Part shown: in pieces, positions 35,550 through 44,573 of the stretch
Layout of the letters: each line of letters begins with the position of its first letter
How positions within the stretch are numbered: position 1 is the first letter of the stretch
NCBI GenBank assembly: GCA_964564035.1
Contig: CAZLZN010000004.1
Coordinates: 1-64,000, forward strand
Length of the DNA: 64,000 nt
DNA from: JAHIGH01 sp964564035
GTDB lineage: Bacteria; Patescibacteriota; Microgenomatia; Levybacterales; UBA12049
Direction of reading: 5' to 3'
The notes under the pieces: model-generated
Told to the model about the DNA's origin: nothing
The model's input: the letters and a program-made list of their open reading frames with translations, nothing else
The model's database searches: none
Made by a program: the position numbers and the translations under genes

Positions 35550-36284
35550 TCAATTTTCAGCAATATCAAAATTTGTATAAACTTTCTGTATATCGTTTAA
35601 GTCTTCCATTTTCTCTATAAATGCTATAGTTTTGTCTATGATCGACTTGTCGCCTACAGTCATTAACGTCAGCGGTTTATAGGTTAACTCAGCTTGTTTT
35701 ATTTTGATACCGCCTGTTTGCAGAGCAGTTCTGATCTTATCCAGTTCTTCCGGCTTGGTATAAATTACCACTTCACTCCCCTCTTCTTCTACATCCTGCG
35801 CTCCTGCGTCAACTGCGGTTAAAAAAATATCATCAAATGATTTATTTTCTTTGTCTATTATTAAAATCCCCGCTCTCTGGAACTGGTACATAACTGAGCC
35901 TTGGGCGCCCATAGTGCCCCCGTTCTTGTCGAACGCATTTTTTACTTCGGCTACAGTTCTTTGTTTATTGTCGGTCAAGCCTTCAACGACCACTGAAATA
36001 CCGCCCGGACCAAAGCCTTCATAAACTACCTCTTCCAAGCTTGTGTCTTGCTTACCTGAGGCCCTGGCGATAGCGCGCTCAATATTGTCTTTGGGCATAT
36101 TTGAATTTCTGGCCGCTTCTATCGCGATCCTGAGCCGGAAATTACTTTCAGGGTCCGCGATGTTTCCGCCTTGTTTAACGGCCATAGTAATAGCGTTCGA
36201 GAGCTTGGTAAAGGCCTGTCCGCGCTTCATGTCGTTCGCACCTTTTTGGCGCTTGATCGTTGACCACTTTGAATGTCCTGACAT
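35550..36284 (-). CDS. YebC/PmpR-family regulator
   Basis: 244 aa from the ATG at 36284, giving the invariant start MSGHSKWSTIKRQKGANDMK; the frame upstream begins with TTG and adds three residues only. Family motifs: FTKLSNAITMAVKQGG, SNMPKDNIERAIARASG, EEVVYEGFGPGGISVVVE and TDNKQRTVAEVKNAFDKNGG. Known roles of the family are transcription regulation and, more recently, relief of ribosome stalling at proline-rich stretches. An efp gene lies 4 kb away, functionally related in that sense. Confidence 0.95.
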   Translation of the reverse strand: MSGHSKWSTIKRQKGANDMKRGQAFTKLSNAITMAVKQGGNIADPESNFRLRIAIEAARNSNMPKDNIERAIARASGKQDTSLEEVVYEGFGPGGISVVVEGLTDNKQRTVAEVKNAFDKNGGTMGAQGSVMYQFQRAGILIIDKENKSFDDIFLTAVDAGAQDVEEEGSEVVIYTKPEELDKIRTALQTGGIKIKQAELTYKPLTLMTVGDKSIIDKTIAFIEKMEDLNDIQKVYTNFDIAEN

Positions 36285-36355
36285 AATTCTCAATTATAAC
36301 TTTCCGTATTGACATTTGCAATAAATGGTTGTAGAATCTCATGCAACCCTAAGAC

Positions 36356-37048
36356 ATGACTTATCTGAAATCTCAAGCCATTCAGACTGCCTTGGCAGGA
36401 GATTGGGAAAATGCTATATCATTAAATCAGCAAATTCTTATTGAAGAGCCTGAAGATATAGATACCCTCAACCGCTTAGCCTACGCATATCTCAGCCAAG
36501 GATGTATCAAGGAATCCAAAACTATCTACCAAAGAGTACTGACTCTTGACATGAAAAATCCAATAGCGCTTAGGAACCTCAAGAGATTAAATGAATCTAA
36601 TGTAAAAAAAGTAAATTGTCTGGTTAGTAATTTGTTCATTGAGGAACCGGGAAAGACAAAGGTAATTGAGCTTATAAATGTTGCGGATAAAAAAATCGTA
36701 GCACATCTGAGACCCGGTGAGAAGCTTTTGCTAAGTATAAAAAGGATGAAAATATTTGCTTTGGATCAGGAAAATAATTATATCGGTATGCTTCCTGATG
36801 ACGTTTGTAAAAGACTGATTAAATTCATTAACGGCGGAAACAAATACGAAGCTTATGCGAGGACAACAGACAGCAACAGGCTTAGTATTTTTATAAGAGA
36901 GCTGAAAAGAGTAAAGCGATATGAAAATCAGCCTTCATTTGTGTACTCGGACAAACCAAAGATTTCTCTGGACAACAATATAAATACCTTAAAAAGTCAG
37001 TCAAACAGCAAGAACGGTAAAAGCTCCAATGTAGAAAGTTCCGCTTAA
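36356..37048 (+). CDS. TPR protein with HIRAN-like C-terminal part
   Basis: 230 aa. Residues 1-80 form two tetratricopeptide-like helical pairs (QTALAGDWENAISLNQQILI; RLAYAYLSQGCIKESKTIYQ). The second half contains RPGEKLLLSIKRMKIFALDQ, then NNYIGMLPDDVCKRLIKFI and YEAYARTTDSNRLSIFIREL, which resembles a small beta domain of HIRAN type. A Ser/Asn-rich tail ends the protein. Soluble, function unknown. It is convergent with the next gene and the stops overlap by 4 bp. Confidence 0.7.
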   Translation: MTYLKSQAIQTALAGDWENAISLNQQILIEEPEDIDTLNRLAYAYLSQGCIKESKTIYQRVLTLDMKNPIALRNLKRLNESNVKKVNCLVSNLFIEEPGKTKVIELINVADKKIVAHLRPGEKLLLSIKRMKIFALDQENNYIGMLPDDVCKRLIKFINGGNKYEAYARTTDSNRLSIFIRELKRVKRYENQPSFVYSDKPKISLDNNINTLKSQSNSKNGKSSNVESSA

Positions 37049-37866
37049 AATATATTTGTTTTTTTATTATCCTCGCCTACTGTGATCACAATATTGGCTA
37101 TGCCTTGTTTAGGCAATTTTTCGAGCTTGAACTGCAGTAATTTAGCTATTTTGTTTAGAGTATAAGAATCTTCCTGATCATAATATGATATTTTCGAAAC
37201 CGCGGATGTTTCCGGCGCAGTTTGAATTGATACTATATTGCCGCCCATATTTGTTAAAACTCTTTCAAGCCTCGCGCCGAGGCCTGTGACGCCAGCCGCG
37301 TTTATTATCTGCAAGCTTAAGTTTTCACTCGCGATCTTCTCATCCGGAAAAAGCAAGGCTATATTTTTATCTATATCCGAACGGCTGACATTTTTACCGA
37401 TCTCCCGAATGTTAATTGTGCTTGATGGTATTTTAGTTGAGTATAGCCATATCTGAAACATGTCATATGCTGTGATATTTTTTTTGCTTGTATGCAACTG
37501 CCAAAATACAGACTGAATTACGGCGGGCACAGGATCATCCAGATCGGGAAGCGAATCCGACATTATATAGCCGTCGGGAATTAAGCCTAACCGCGCGTTC
37601 ATCTTATCAACCTGTATAAGAAAATCCGGCCTGATTTTCAATATAGACAGAGACGATGTTGAAGGTTCGAATGAAATTATTCCTTTTAATTTTCCTTCGT
37701 GAGCCATTGCCACTGTAAAGCGATTTTCGCCGTCGAAATTACTATTATTTATTACTGAAATTGCCCTAAATATAAAAGCGGTAATAATCAAAGACAAGAC
37801 AAGCGCGAAGTAGACCAAAAGCATTTTCAGACTTGTTCCTTCGCGGGTATTTTTTTTATTTTTCAT
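37045..37866 (-). CDS. LytR_C-domain membrane protein, second copy
   Basis: 273 aa. N-terminal membrane helix (LKMLLVYFALVLSLIITAFI), a central region (IPDGYIMSDSLPDLDDPVPA) resembling LCP-associated proteins, and a C-terminal LytR_C domain (LSLQIINAAGVTGLGARLER, then IVITVGED). The gene start overlaps the end of the rluA-like gene by 11 bp, so they are translationally coupled. Likely an extracellular envelope protein; function not established. Confidence 0.8.
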   Translation of the reverse strand: MKNKKNTREGTSLKMLLVYFALVLSLIITAFIFRAISVINNSNFDGENRFTVAMAHEGKLKGIISFEPSTSSLSILKIRPDFLIQVDKMNARLGLIPDGYIMSDSLPDLDDPVPAVIQSVFWQLHTSKKNITAYDMFQIWLYSTKIPSSTINIREIGKNVSRSDIDKNIALLFPDEKIASENLSLQIINAAGVTGLGARLERVLTNMGGNIVSIQTAPETSAVSKISYYDQEDSYTLNKIAKLLQFKLEKLPKQGIANIVITVGEDNKKTNIF

Positions 37867-38617
37867 ATATCGCTTCCCATGGGTCAGTTAAAGAGCTCAA
37901 CTCCGGCGGAAGAGGACTCTCAAATGTCATTTTAATGCCGCTGCGGGGGTGAAGCAGCGCAAGTTTGGCGGCATGAAGAAATACTCTTCCCAGTATTTTG
38001 CGGTCACTTCGCGCTGTTTTACGTCCGGCATATAAAAAATCCGAGAAAATCGGCCGGCCTATATATTTGAGATGAACTCTGATCTGATGCGTGCGGCCTG
38101 ATTTGGGATACAGCTCAACTAGTGAATATTTTTCGTTTTTCTTGTCTTTAAATATTTTTAATACTTCGTAGTGGGTTATGGATTCCCGCCCGCCGGGTAC
38201 TACACCGAACTGCATTCTGCTCCATTCCAGCCTGCCGACAGGAACATTGATCTCCCCTATTCTGGGCGCGATTTCACCATGTGAAAGCGCGATATATGTT
38301 TTTTCTATTATTCTTTCTTTGAACTGCCGCTGGAGTTCTAAAAAAGAAGCGGGATCTTTGGCCAAAACTAAAACGCCTGAGGTTTCTTTATCAATCCTAT
38401 GCACTACTCCCCCTCTTTTAAAAAAGTCATTGCCGTATTCACCGACCGGCAAAGGCTTTTCATCCGCTGGATCCATTTTCAAATTTATCTTTTTTTCCGC
38501 CCAATCCTGAACTGTAATTTCATTTCTTGTCGTATCCGCCCTGTTAACCGTAATACCGGCAGGCTTATCGATAATCAAAATAAAATCGTCTTCAAAAATA
38601 ATTTTGATATCATTCAT
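37856..38617 (-). CDS. RluA-family pseudouridine synthase
   Basis: 253 aa from ATG 38617 (an ATG at 38644 would overlap the upstream gene by 26 bp). The catalytic motif is GGVVHRIDKETSGVLVLAKD, with the Asp of HRID acting on uridine. RTHQIRVHLKYIGRPIFSD and a C-terminal LHPRSGIKMTFESPLP complete the family pattern. An S4 domain is absent or very short. Target probably 23S rRNA (RluC/D type) or tRNA. Confidence 0.92.
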   Translation of the reverse strand: MNDIKIIFEDDFILIIDKPAGITVNRADTTRNEITVQDWAEKKINLKMDPADEKPLPVGEYGNDFFKRGGVVHRIDKETSGVLVLAKDPASFLELQRQFKERIIEKTYIALSHGEIAPRIGEINVPVGRLEWSRMQFGVVPGGRESITHYEVLKIFKDKKNEKYSLVELYPKSGRTHQIRVHLKYIGRPIFSDFLYAGRKTARSDRKILGRVFLHAAKLALLHPRSGIKMTFESPLPPELSSLTDPWEAIYEK

Positions 38618-38618
38618 A

Positions 38619-39299
38619 TTAATTTGCTTTTCGCTTAATAGCATATTTGCGGTCTATGCGGATAATGATGATTATACCGGCGATCAGAATTAACAATAAA
38701 AGCAAATCTTCAAGGGATATAATAAATTTTTTGTCAACGATGCGCAGTATAACGACAGCAAGCAGGCTTGCCGATGAAAATAGTGTCATGAAAAAACTAC
38801 TGACAGTCCCCTCTCTGAGCTTGTTTTTATTAATTCCGGGAAGAAGATATTTCCAAAATAAAAAGCCCGTAACCGTATAAAAAATCCCAAGTACTAAGAA
38901 AATATAAATAACCGGAGATTTTAAGAATATCGTGTTCAACAGGTACCATAAAGGCAGGGCAGATAGATACGAAATGCTGACATAATCAAACATCCTGCCA
39001 AGAGGATATTTTTTGTTTTTTCCAATAATATAAAAAGAAAGAAAACTGCCGATAAAAAAGATCGTCAAGGAAAAAGATAATCCCGAATTATAACTAAAAG
39101 GAGAGGGTATTTTTATGCTGTCTAATAAAAACGAAAACAAACCGGTCAGTATCAAGCCCATTAAAGTTCCTAAAAAAGAAAAATCGAAAACCTGTTCCAT
39201 GGAAATATTTTTCCTGATCAAAATATAATCATCTTTGCACAATAAATAAATCGTGAAAATAAATATAATAAAACAAATTATTCCAATAATTATTTGCAT
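38619..39299 (-). CDS. Multi-pass membrane protein, Lgt-like architecture
   Basis: 226 aa with about seven hydrophobic segments: IIIGIICFIIFIFTIYLLC, FSFLGTLMGLILTGLFSFLL, LSFSLTIFFIGSFLSFYIIG, PVIYIFLVLGIFYTVTGFLF and LLLLLILIAGIIIIIRI. The order of helices and PLGRMFDYVSISYLSALPLW are reminiscent of prolipoprotein diacylglyceryl transferase, but the conserved Lgt catalytic motifs are not visible. So a degenerate relative or an unrelated protein. It follows the MFS gene by 4 bp. Confidence 0.6.
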   Translation of the reverse strand: MQIIIGIICFIIFIFTIYLLCKDDYILIRKNISMEQVFDFSFLGTLMGLILTGLFSFLLDSIKIPSPFSYNSGLSFSLTIFFIGSFLSFYIIGKNKKYPLGRMFDYVSISYLSALPLWYLLNTIFLKSPVIYIFLVLGIFYTVTGFLFWKYLLPGINKNKLREGTVSSFFMTLFSSASLLAVVILRIVDKKFIISLEDLLLLLILIAGIIIIIRIDRKYAIKRKAN

Positions 39300-39303
39300 A
39301 TTT

Positions 39304-40569
39304 TTATCTGAAGACTACTCTAAGTATACCAAGTGACAAAAGAAAAAAACCTATACCGGTAAGTACTGCACCTACTCCGATAATATCAGCCAAACCGCCT
39401 ACAATTATTACGGGCAAGAGTGAAAGTACGCCCACAAAGGCATTGAGAAATCCGTAAACCTTGCCTCTGAATTCTTCATTAGTTTTTTCCTGTAAAATTG
39501 TATTTGCAGGTACAAATACCAAAGAATTGGAAACACCGAGTATGAACGCTACAAAAACAACGATATGTAAAATATCTATTTCCAGAATTCCCGGTAAATA
39601 TTGATTCAGGGTTATAACAAAGTCCCTAGAGGCAACTTTGGAGCCATATGGAAGAAGAAGCATTGACGCTGAAGACAAAAAAATGCCGATTGTTATGAGT
39701 ATATTTTTGGGATGATTTTGAAAATAATATATTAACACAGCGGCACCTGCAACAGTACCAAGCGCAGCAGGGGCGACGAAAAGCAAAGGAAACTGCACAA
39801 TCGGGATCTTGAGAACTGAGGCCGCGTATCCCGGCGCTATAGTCGCTACAACAAGGATCAAGGTCTGAGTCAAGGCGAGAAAAAATATTGACGTGAGGAC
39901 ATCTTTGGTTCTGGACATCAGTGACATTGTGTATTTTAGATCCTCAAAGATATTTGCTTCTTCAAATGCTTTTTCCAAATGGATATTTTTGGCGTATTTG
40001 AGTTTTATGAAGAAAATAAAAATTGAAGAAATTACAAGCAAAACGGACAAAAGCATTACGGCGCCCATTGAGCCGAGAAGTATTATAAGCGGGCCGGCTA
40101 AAACATATGAAATGAGAATCGATCCGTATATTGCCATGCCAAACAGCGCATTGGCCGAATACAGATTTTTTTTCTCGACAATCAACGGCAAAATCGGAAG
40201 CTCCGCGGGGATGAAAAATTGTGTAATAAATGAAAATATAAACGATACCGTATAAAGAAAAAACAAATTATCAACATTAAATGCCAATATAATCAGCAAC
40301 AAAGAGCGGGCTATATTTACGGTAATGAGTACTTTTTTTTTATTCCATCTGTCAACGAATGCTCCGGCTATAATACCGAATATTATTGAGGGAACAGTTA
40401 TGGTCAGCACCACCAGTGCATCGGCAGTATTCGATTTAGTTAGTTCAAAAACTATAAGTATGATGGTAAAGTTGAAAATGTGGGTTGCAATGAGAGTGAA
40501 TATCTCGCCTATCCAAGCATATAGAAAGGACCTTTCAGAAAGGGCGCTGAATAGATTATTGGTTTTCAT
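39304..40569 (-). CDS. MFS transporter
   Basis: 421 aa with about 12 membrane helices. The loop between helices 2 and 3 has the MFS motif-A-like GAFVDRWNKKKVLITVNIARS. The second half repeats it as GLADIIGVGAVLTGIG. Overall closest in style to the MFS_3/enterobactin-exporter or macrolide-efflux (MefA-like) group. Substrate cannot be predicted. It belongs to a minus-strand operon efp, this gene, the next membrane protein, rluA and lytR_C, with gaps of 15 bp or less. Confidence 0.85.
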   Translation of the reverse strand: MKTNNLFSALSERSFLYAWIGEIFTLIATHIFNFTIILIVFELTKSNTADALVVLTITVPSIIFGIIAGAFVDRWNKKKVLITVNIARSLLLIILAFNVDNLFFLYTVSFIFSFITQFFIPAELPILPLIVEKKNLYSANALFGMAIYGSILISYVLAGPLIILLGSMGAVMLLSVLLVISSIFIFFIKLKYAKNIHLEKAFEEANIFEDLKYTMSLMSRTKDVLTSIFFLALTQTLILVVATIAPGYAASVLKIPIVQFPLLFVAPAALGTVAGAAVLIYYFQNHPKNILITIGIFLSSASMLLLPYGSKVASRDFVITLNQYLPGILEIDILHIVVFVAFILGVSNSLVFVPANTILQEKTNEEFRGKVYGFLNAFVGVLSLLPVIIVGGLADIIGVGAVLTGIGFFLLSLGILRVVFR

Positions 40570-40584
40570 GTTGGAACTTACAAA

Positions 40585-41139
40585 TCAGGCTTTTTCGCAA
40601 TAGGCCCCGGTCCTTGTGTCCACGCGGATTGATTCTCCGGTGTCAATAAAAAGAGGCACTTTGGTTTTGATGCCGTTTTCAAGCATTGCCTCTTTGAAGA
40701 CATTGGTAGCTGAATTGCCTTTGATACCCGGCGCGGTTTCGGCAACTTTGAAAACCATTTTGGGCGGCAGTAGAACGGATAGAGGCTCCCCTTCCATTAT
40801 GCTAACAGTGAAGGTTTCGCCTTCTTTCAGATATAAATAATCGGGAACTATTTTAAGCGGAATATTTACTTGCTCATACGTCTTTGGATCCATAAAATAT
40901 ACAAAATCTTCGTCACGATACAAATACTGCATATCTTTTTTGTTCACCATTACTTCGTCAACGCGAGCACCGTTAATATAGCTTTTATCGATGATGGATC
41001 CTGATTTTACATTGCGGACTTTGACTTTGATGTTTGCGCTGCCCCGGCCCATTTTAATATGTTCGTATGAAATTACCGTATAGTAACTGCCGTCTTCTTT
41101 GTATGTTGTTCCTGCTCTAAGCTCTGTAACTGAAATCAT
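40585..41139 (-). CDS. efp: Elongation factor P
   Basis: 184 aa, three beta domains. EF-P relieves ribosomes stalled on polyproline. Motifs: ISVTELRAGTTYKEDGSYYT and the tip loop HIKMGRGSANIKVKVRN, then YLYRDEDFVYFMDPKTYEQ and the C-terminal signature VPLFIDTGESIRVDTRTGAY. The modified tip residue, Lys34 in E. coli, is Arg32 here and the preceding Pro is Met. Arg32 is the residue rhamnosylated by EarP in Pseudomonas-type EF-P; no EarP or EpmA gene is visible in the window. A CATTTGC heptamer array lies just upstream. Confidence 0.95.
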   Translation of the reverse strand: MISVTELRAGTTYKEDGSYYTVISYEHIKMGRGSANIKVKVRNVKSGSIIDKSYINGARVDEVMVNKKDMQYLYRDEDFVYFMDPKTYEQVNIPLKIVPDYLYLKEGETFTVSIMEGEPLSVLLPPKMVFKVAETAPGIKGNSATNVFKEAMLENGIKTKVPLFIDTGESIRVDTRTGAYCEKA

Positions 41140-41152
41140 AAGATTAATTTAT

Positions 41153-41173
41153 CATTTGCCATTTGCCATTTGT
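41153..41173. repeat. Heptamer array upstream of efp
   Basis: CATTTGC / CATTTGC / CATTTGT, three 7-nt units, 14 bp upstream of the efp start on the opposite sense strand. Confidence 0.55.
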
Positions 41174-41269
41174 TCTAAATTGGGCGAAGTAATTCAGGCA
41201 AATAAAATGAGTACGTTATATTTTAGCATTTTAGACAAAAATTTTAAATACCTCATCAATTGAAGATTT

Positions 41270-42787
41270 TTACTTCCTGAGGTAGTTCAGGAGCATGCGT
41301 ACCCCGAAGCCTGTTGCGCCTTTGGGACTGATGTCGCTTGCTTTGGATTGGAATGCTGATCCGGCGATGTCTAAATGAGCCCATGGCACATCTGACACAA
41401 ACTCTTCTAAAAATAATGCTGCAGTTATCGTACCGCCGTATCTGGTGTTTGGAATATTACAAATATCCGCGATGTCGCTTTTGTTCATTTTCTTATATTC
41501 TTCAACGAGCGGCAGTTCCCAGATTTTTTCTCCGGCTTCAAATGCTGAGGATTTGAGTTTGCGTGCCAAATCGGCATTGTTTGAAAATAACGCGCTTATA
41601 TCCGGCCCCAGCGCAACCATAACTGCCCCGGTGAGAGTTGCGAGGTCTACAATTTCAGTTGCACCTTTCTGTACTGCATAACTGAGACTGTCAGCCAATG
41701 TTACCCTGCCTTCAGCATCGGTATCAAGAATTTCAATCGTTTTACCGTTGAGGGCTTTTGCTACGTCGCCGGGAAGCGTCGAGTCTGCAGAGATCAAGTT
41801 CGGGGTGGCCGCAATCAAGCCTAACACATCATGATCAGGTGCAATCTCCGAGATAACCGAAAATACCCCTAAGACAGCGGCAGCGCCTGCCATGTCCATT
41901 TTCATATCGATCATACTGCTTCCTGTTTTGACATTTATGCCTCCGGAATCAAACGTAATCCCCTTGCCTACCAGCGCGATTTTCTTTTTTGATTTTTTAT
42001 TTTCCGGAATATATTCAAGGTGGATAAACTTAGGCGGGATCTTGCTATGAGCGGCTTTGGCTATAGAAAAGAAAGCTCCCATCCCCATTTTGCGGACCTG
42101 TTCTATGTCCATGATTTTGCATATTATATGATTTGGATTTTTTTTTGCTATATCAAGCGCAATATTTGCCAGGTACTCCGGAGTCGCTATAGCAGCTTGT
42201 TCATTTACCAGATCGCGTGCCAAAACTGCAGCCTTTGAATATAATTTCGCCTCTTTTATAGCGGATTCCATGACTTTCTTATCACCCTCCCCGCTATATG
42301 AGATAATTACCGACGCGAAATCACGTTCATTTTCGGTTTTTTTGTATTTGGCAAATTCGTATTTTCCGAGCATAAAACCTTCTGTGAACGCATGTATGAT
42401 AGTTTTTAAATCGAATAACTTTTTGAAATCATCGGGTATACTCAATGAAGCGGAATCAATTTTGTTTTTAAAATTTTGTGTAAATTTACCGGCCGCGCGT
42501 CTAAGAACATCTGCTGTGAAGTTAGATTTTTTTCCAAGACCGATCAATACAATACGTGAGTATAGGGTTTGTTTTGAGGTAATAATCGTCAGAATATCGC
42601 CTGTTTTTGCTTTGTATTTATCCAGTTCGCAAATTTTTGAGATCTGAGAATTAAGATCTGTATCAAGTTTTTTGAAATCTTCAAAATATGTAATTGTGCC
42701 GTTTTTGTCCGCACTTTCGAATACAAAAAGCAGAAGAGCGTCTGAGGAAATGTTGTCGATTTTATGGGAAGTTAATTCGAAATTCAT
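41270..42787 (-). CDS. pepA: Leucyl aminopeptidase (M17)
   Basis: 505 aa from ATG 42787 (MNFELTSHKIDNISSD); the frame continues upstream across the tRNA but that part is not protein-like. Two-metal M17 peptidase: catalytic Lys in LVGKGITFDSGGINVK, the metal loop NTDAEGRVTLADSLSYA and MDMAGAAAVLG. The N-terminal macro-like domain is divergent. It removes N-terminal amino acids and can also act as a DNA-binding architectural protein (PepA of E. coli aids Xer recombination). A TAGAAT -10 box (42795-42800) ends 7 nt before the ATG. Confidence 0.95.
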   Translation of the reverse strand: MNFELTSHKIDNISSDALLLFVFESADKNGTITYFEDFKKLDTDLNSQISKICELDKYKAKTGDILTIITSKQTLYSRIVLIGLGKKSNFTADVLRRAAGKFTQNFKNKIDSASLSIPDDFKKLFDLKTIIHAFTEGFMLGKYEFAKYKKTENERDFASVIISYSGEGDKKVMESAIKEAKLYSKAAVLARDLVNEQAAIATPEYLANIALDIAKKNPNHIICKIMDIEQVRKMGMGAFFSIAKAAHSKIPPKFIHLEYIPENKKSKKKIALVGKGITFDSGGINVKTGSSMIDMKMDMAGAAAVLGVFSVISEIAPDHDVLGLIAATPNLISADSTLPGDVAKALNGKTIEILDTDAEGRVTLADSLSYAVQKGATEIVDLATLTGAVMVALGPDISALFSNNADLARKLKSSAFEAGEKIWELPLVEEYKKMNKSDIADICNIPNTRYGGTITAALFLEEFVSDVPWAHLDIAGSAFQSKASDISPKGATGFGVRMLLNYLRK

Positions 42788-42863
42788 GGATTTTATTCTA
42801 GCATTTTCGGTGCTAAAAATAAAGATAAATGCTATAATAAATTGATTTTTTAAAAGATTTAGG

Positions 42864-42947
42864 CCGAGGTGGTGGAATGGCAGACACGAAGGTCTCAAAA
42901 ACCTTTGAGGATTACACCTCGTGGGGGTTCGACTCCCCCTCTCGGCA
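42864..42947 (+). tRNA. tRNA-Leu (CAA)
   Basis: Acceptor stem GCCGAGG pairs with TCTCGGC (one G-T), discriminator A at 42947. Anticodon stem AAGGT/ACCTT with loop CTCAAAA gives anticodon CAA, reading UUG. A long class II variable arm (TGAGGATTACACCTCG) and the T arm GGGGGTTCGACTCCCCC fit leucine. CCA is not encoded (ACAA follows). A TATAAT at 42833-42838 is a likely -10 box. Confidence 0.95.
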
Positions 42948-42948
42948 C
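42932..42948. repeat. 17-bp direct repeat, copy within tRNA-Leu 3' end
   Basis: ACTCCCCCTCTCGGCAC, identical to 42990-43006. It is the 3' part of the T arm and acceptor stem. Confidence 0.85.
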
Positions 42949-42989
42949 AAATTGGGGAGGAGAAGTTTATCCTGAGCCAGGCCGAAGGA
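42949..42989. other. 41-bp insert between tRNA-end repeats
   Basis: Contains GTTTATCCTGAGCCAGGCCG followed by AAGGA, a partly palindromic sequence (TCCTGAGC facing CCGAAGGA). It resembles short dispersed palindromic repeats common in many bacterial genomes (TCCTGAGC...TCGAAGGA type; from memory). With the 17-bp copies it forms a small unit attached to the tRNA. Confidence 0.5.
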
Positions 42990-43006
42990 ACTCCCCCTCT
43001 CGGCAC
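42990..43006. repeat. 17-bp direct repeat, distal copy
   Basis: Perfect copy of the tRNA-Leu 3' end, 58 bp downstream and directly touching the stop codon of the tldE-like gene. The layout is like attL/attR of an excised element or a slipped duplication. Confidence 0.85.
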
Positions 43007-44569
43007 TCAGGTATTTGCTATCTCGTGGAAGTTAACTTTGTCGATCGCGACCCACGGGGCGTGGGTTATCTCATCTGATGCCCAGTTGATAGTCGGTTTT
43101 TGGTTGTCCGCAATACCTATAATATTTTTTGCCATTTGTCCTATATTGTCTTCAAGGCGCAGAGTATTCGGCAAGATCGGATCAGCTAATTTGCCATTTT
43201 TTATGGTGTAACACTCCGCAATAGCTGTACCTGTAATAATCCCTGAAGAGTATCCGCCTATCGGATAGGTGTACCATAATCTTCCGATAAAAATCCCGTC
43301 TTCGACTTTTTTCAGTAATTCTTCAGGCGAATCGGGTTTGGGAGAGTCGATAACTAAATTAGTGGCATGAATTCCGACTGTTGCCGACGCGACTCTACCT
43401 CCTCCCCTCGCAAAACGAAACCCGTTGCGGGGATCGAGAGCTTGTCTAATCGCGTGCGGGTCCGCGCCCAATATTTGATGTGCACGATCATTTTTGCCTA
43501 ATAATTTATTCAGAGTCCTGCTGTCCGAGAGGTAACCTACTAATTTGCCGCTATCTATAAGAAGCGTTTTGCCTGCAGGATAGCCTTCGCAGGTAATTTT
43601 TTTACTTCCCGCTCCACCGGGCAATGTAGAGTCATCATAAATTGTAAGTAATTTTGAAGCAACTTGCTTGCCGTATTTGCCGGTAAATAATGAAGCTCCG
43701 AGATCAAGCATTCCCAGATTTAAGTGCGGTGCGTATAAACTGCCAAATAGTTCTGTTACGGCCTGATGCCCGAACACTACTTTGTATTTTCCGCCTTTTA
43801 TTCTTTGCCCGCCTATGCCGTTTATTGCCGACAGCGAAGCCTGCTTACCATAGTCATAAGCCGAATAATCAACTCCCTGAAGTATTTGCGCCCCCCATGC
43901 TGAGCCTTTGGATTTTTCTTTTTCTAGCATGGCCGTTATAAAAGTCAGGACTATTTGGGTTTCATCATAATCAAGAATGCCGCTTGTTGTTGCCAAAGCC
44001 ATGCGTTCTTTGATAATGAAATTGTCGCCATTTAAAATAAACGCTATATCGCCCAAGTCGAGATTTTTTTGTTTCGCGTAAGCTTCAAGAGGTTCGATCG
44101 CGCCCTCTACAGTTTCCCAGCCTAGTTTTACTATCAGCTCGGATTCTTCCTGGTGGCTTAAGTCGCGTTTGGGATTTTTAAGGGTGCTCTCCGGTGAAGG
44201 AGTATTTTTTTCGCTTTTGATATCATCGGGCTTGAGAAAACCGTTAAAATCTTTGTCTTCGACGGCGTCGCGCCTGGCTTTTTCTATAGCCCGTTTTACG
44301 GCATCTTTGGATAATTCATTGGCTTCGTGGCCCATGCCGAGCATTCTTTTACCGTCTTTCTCGAACCAAATTTCAACACTGACTCCGAAATCGGAATCCG
44401 ACTTGGGCTCTTCCAACCCCGAGCAGGGCAAATGAGTCATGTAAACGATCCTGCCGATTATACGCTCATTGGCTGAGGCATAAACAACGCCTTCCAAAAT
44501 ACCTTTTTCTTTTTTCAGGATCTCGAGACCTTCTTTTGTAATTTTTTTAAGTGTATTAATGTCTACCAT
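43007..44569 (-). CDS. TldE/PmbA-like protein
   Basis: 520 aa, partner subunit of the TldD/TldE metalloprotease that trims peptides in a narrow channel. Motifs: FGVSVEIWFEKDGKRMLGMG, YKVVFGHQAVTELFG (no HExxxH, as expected for the E subunit), YPAGKTLLIDSGKLVGYLSD and TGTAIAECYTIKNGKL. It follows tldD with a 4-bp gap. The protein is longer than E. coli PmbA (450 aa), with a charged insert about residues 108-130. Confidence 0.88.
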   Translation of the reverse strand: MVDINTLKKITKEGLEILKKEKGILEGVVYASANERIIGRIVYMTHLPCSGLEEPKSDSDFGVSVEIWFEKDGKRMLGMGHEANELSKDAVKRAIEKARRDAVEDKDFNGFLKPDDIKSEKNTPSPESTLKNPKRDLSHQEESELIVKLGWETVEGAIEPLEAYAKQKNLDLGDIAFILNGDNFIIKERMALATTSGILDYDETQIVLTFITAMLEKEKSKGSAWGAQILQGVDYSAYDYGKQASLSAINGIGGQRIKGGKYKVVFGHQAVTELFGSLYAPHLNLGMLDLGASLFTGKYGKQVASKLLTIYDDSTLPGGAGSKKITCEGYPAGKTLLIDSGKLVGYLSDSRTLNKLLGKNDRAHQILGADPHAIRQALDPRNGFRFARGGGRVASATVGIHATNLVIDSPKPDSPEELLKKVEDGIFIGRLWYTYPIGGYSSGIITGTAIAECYTIKNGKLADPILPNTLRLEDNIGQMAKNIIGIADNQKPTINWASDEITHAPWVAIDKVNFHEIANT

Positions 44570-44573
44570 AAAT

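Noticed and set aside
42788..43006. N-terminal extension of pepA and a 43-aa frame rich in Arg/Pro across the tRNA
   Set aside because: It is a false translation of the tRNA-Leu gene and its repeat; the family start MNFELT at 42787 has its own -10 box.
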